A DNA stretch of 16,042 bases from an uncultured Eubacteriales bacterium (GTDB taxonomy: Bacteria; Bacillota; Clostridia; Lachnospirales; Bianqueaceae), in assembly GCA_902782895.1 (NCBI GenBank), contig CACZPA010000145.1, positions 1 through 16,042 of the forward strand, read 5' to 3'. The notes below the pieces were generated by a model that was not told where the DNA came from, ran no database searches, and saw only the letters and a list, made by a program, of their open reading frames with translations. Each line of letters starts with the position of its first letter. Within the stretch, counting starts at the first letter, position 1. Below, piece after piece: positions 14,826 to 16,042 of the stretch. Both the position numbers and the translations under genes were made by a program.

Positions 14826-16042
14826 GGCTCTCCAGCGCTTCGTCACGAATCTCCGCATTGCGCGGTGTAATCGGCTGATCTGCTTTTATCACACCCGCCA
14901 CCAGGAAAGCACCCTGATCAAAGGCGAGCTCATGCCTGCCTTTCTCATACCGGAGCATGTGGAAATTAACCTTCGGGCAACCGGTTATATTCATCCCGTT
15001 CTTATAGACCGGTTCGAGTCCGCCCCTGTCATCGGCATGCGTATTTGTCTCAAGATCCGGGACCTTAAGCCACTGTACGGCTTTGTCCTGGAAGTATCCG
15101 ATCAGGATCCTGCTGTCCTCTGCCAGATCGACCGTAAAATGAATGCCGTGGTCTACCGCGTAATCCAATGAGAACCGGATACCGGTCAGCCCGGAAAGCT
15201 CGGGAATCATCTCCATAATCCGGGCTTTACTGACGGCCGCAAGCTCCGGCACTACGTCCCCGATCTTATTCCGTGGATCCTCGGCAAAAGCTGCCTCGCC
15301 TTTTTGTACCGTATAAGTCTCGAGCCCCGCCTGCTCTTCCAGTGTAAAGGATGCCGGAATCAGCGGACCGTAGGTATCCGTTTCTTCGGCACTCTGCGGA
15401 TACCGTCCTGCTTCCATTTCTTCGATATGGCGGCACAGATTGCGGTACTCTTTCTCATATTCCGGGAGACAATCCTTCCAGTGTCCATACACCTCTGCGT
15501 TAGGGAACGGAATCTTGCGCTGCGGCGTAATCATGCTTTGCGCGTAGAGATAGGTTTTGCTTGTCAGCTCCGTCACCTCACGGTATGCGCGCAGGCTTTT
15601 TTCCAGAAAACTTGCCGCGTTTTTAAGCAGGTTCAGGTCCCCCCGCATGTTCTCATCCATGGAATACTTGTATTTTAATACTTCACAGGCCGCTTCGATC
15701 TTTCGGTTATAGGATTCCGTAATCAGGCAAAGAGCACGGATATCGTTCTTCCAGCCTTCGAAATCGGCCTGCTCTTTCCGGATGCCTGCTTCCGCGTTCT
15801 GCACCGCTTTCCAGGCCCGGGACGCCAGCCTGTCGGTATCTTCCACCATATCCAGCGGTGTTTCGCCAAAATGAGGAATTCCTCTGACTTCACGCTCCGC
15901 GTACAGATCCGGCTGCTCACCTCTGCCGCCAACGGAATTCCACAGTTCACGGTTGGGACGGTAGCGGACGACGTTTGTCAGTTCGCTCATGCTCATGCCG
16001 AGACTCCAGGTCTGTCGGTTTCCTTCCGTAATCCCTACTCTG
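14803..16042 (-). CDS. Unrecognised protein, C-terminal part (runs off the right edge)
   Basis: The frame is open from the window edge to TAA 14805-14803, giving at least 412 residues. ATGs at 15996 and 15990 could be starts (GGAG 7 bases before 15996), but the upstream in-frame residues (GITEGNRQTWSLG) look protein-like, so I treat it as partial. The first half is mostly helical and charged, rich in Tyr, Trp and Arg (LTNVVRYRPNRELWNS, a long helical stretch, then SMITPQRKIPFP and HWKDCLPEYEKEYRNL). The second half looks beta-rich (IRFSLDYAVDHGIHFTVDL, KVNFHMLRYEKGRHEL, FDQGAFLVAGVI). I do not recognise the family. The aromatic-rich C-terminus could suit a carbohydrate-active protein, but that is only an impression. 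It has its own terminator and is not part of the dcw operon. Confidence 0.7.
   Translation of the reverse strand, partial: RVGITEGNRQTWSLGMSMSELTNVVRYRPNRELWNSVGGRGEQPDLYAEREVRGIPHFGETPLDMVEDTDRLASRAWKAVQNAEAGIRKEQADFEGWKNDIRALCLITESYNRKIEAACEVLKYKYSMDENMRGDLNLLKNAASFLEKSLRAYREVTELTSKTYLYAQSMITPQRKIPFPNAEVYGHWKDCLPEYEKEYRNLCRHIEEMEAGRYPQSAEETDTYGPLIPASFTLEEQAGLETYTVQKGEAAFAEDPRNKIGDVVPELAAVSKARIMEMIPELSGLTGIRFSLDYAVDHGIHFTVDLAEDSRILIGYFQDKAVQWLKVPDLETNTHADDRGGLEPVYKNGMNITGCPKVNFHMLRYEKGRHELAFDQGAFLVAGVIKADQPITPRNAEIRDEALESLDWLYED

Noticed and set aside
1..16042. tRNA or rRNA genes, insertion sequences, transposases
   Set aside because: No cloverleaf-like or rRNA-like sequence, transposase motif or flanking terminal repeats were recognised.

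Overview
The window looks like a chromosomal segment of a low-to-mid GC Gram-positive bacterium, most likely a Clostridia/Lachnospiraceae-type Firmicute. The evidence is a Firmicute-style dcw cluster starting with mraZ, a DivIB-like FtsQ, a long FtsW, Shine-Dalgarno sites close to AGGAGG, frequent TTG/GTG starts, sigma-A type promoters, and an aldo-keto reductase with a C-terminal bacterial ferredoxin domain typical of anaerobes. The DNPR motif in MurE points to meso-diaminopimelate peptidoglycan.

Layout. (1) 1-376: the last codons of a + strand gene, probably a C5 cytosine-DNA methyltransferase, then about 310 bases of non-coding DNA with a perfect inverted repeat and a strong intrinsic terminator. 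This has the look of an accessory-element edge. (2) 377-2074, minus strand: a two-gene aldo-keto reductase unit, made of an intact Fe-S aldo-keto reductase followed by a lipoprotein aldo-keto reductase broken by an internal deletion and frame change. (3) 2075-2231: overlapping divergent promoters with a LysR-type T-N11-A operator, then a divergent LysR regulator (2232-3116, +). (4) 3117-3320: a repeat-rich convergent intergenic region with a long terminator hairpin shared by lysR and the dcw operon. (5) 3321-14542, minus strand: the division and cell-wall cluster, in transcription order mraZ, rsmH, ftsL, class B PBP (ftsI-like), murE, murF, mraY, ftsW, ftsQ, ftsZ. (6) 14543-14802: dcw promoter with candidate MraZ boxes, the terminator of the upstream gene, and a degenerate 22-bp tandem repeat. 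(7) 14803-16042, minus strand: the C-terminal part of an unrecognised protein that runs off the right edge.

How it works together. The dcw genes supply MraZ (autoregulator), RsmH (16S rRNA methylation), the FtsL-FtsQ-PBP-FtsW divisome core, FtsZ, and the cytoplasmic/membrane precursor steps MurE, MurF and MraY. murD and murG, which commonly sit between mraY-ftsW and ftsW-ftsQ, are absent from these positions, and no ftsA precedes ftsZ. A separate promoter lies directly before ftsZ. The LysR regulator probably controls the divergent aldo-keto reductase unit, since its putative operator lies at the classical -65 activation position.

I see no CRISPR array, tRNA, rRNA or intact transposase. Most of the window is well-known biology. 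The less ordinary signals are the repeats (3123-3322 and 14716-14825), the ftsL-PBP hairpin, the TGGAG repeats at the mraZ promoter, and the reduced dcw gene order.
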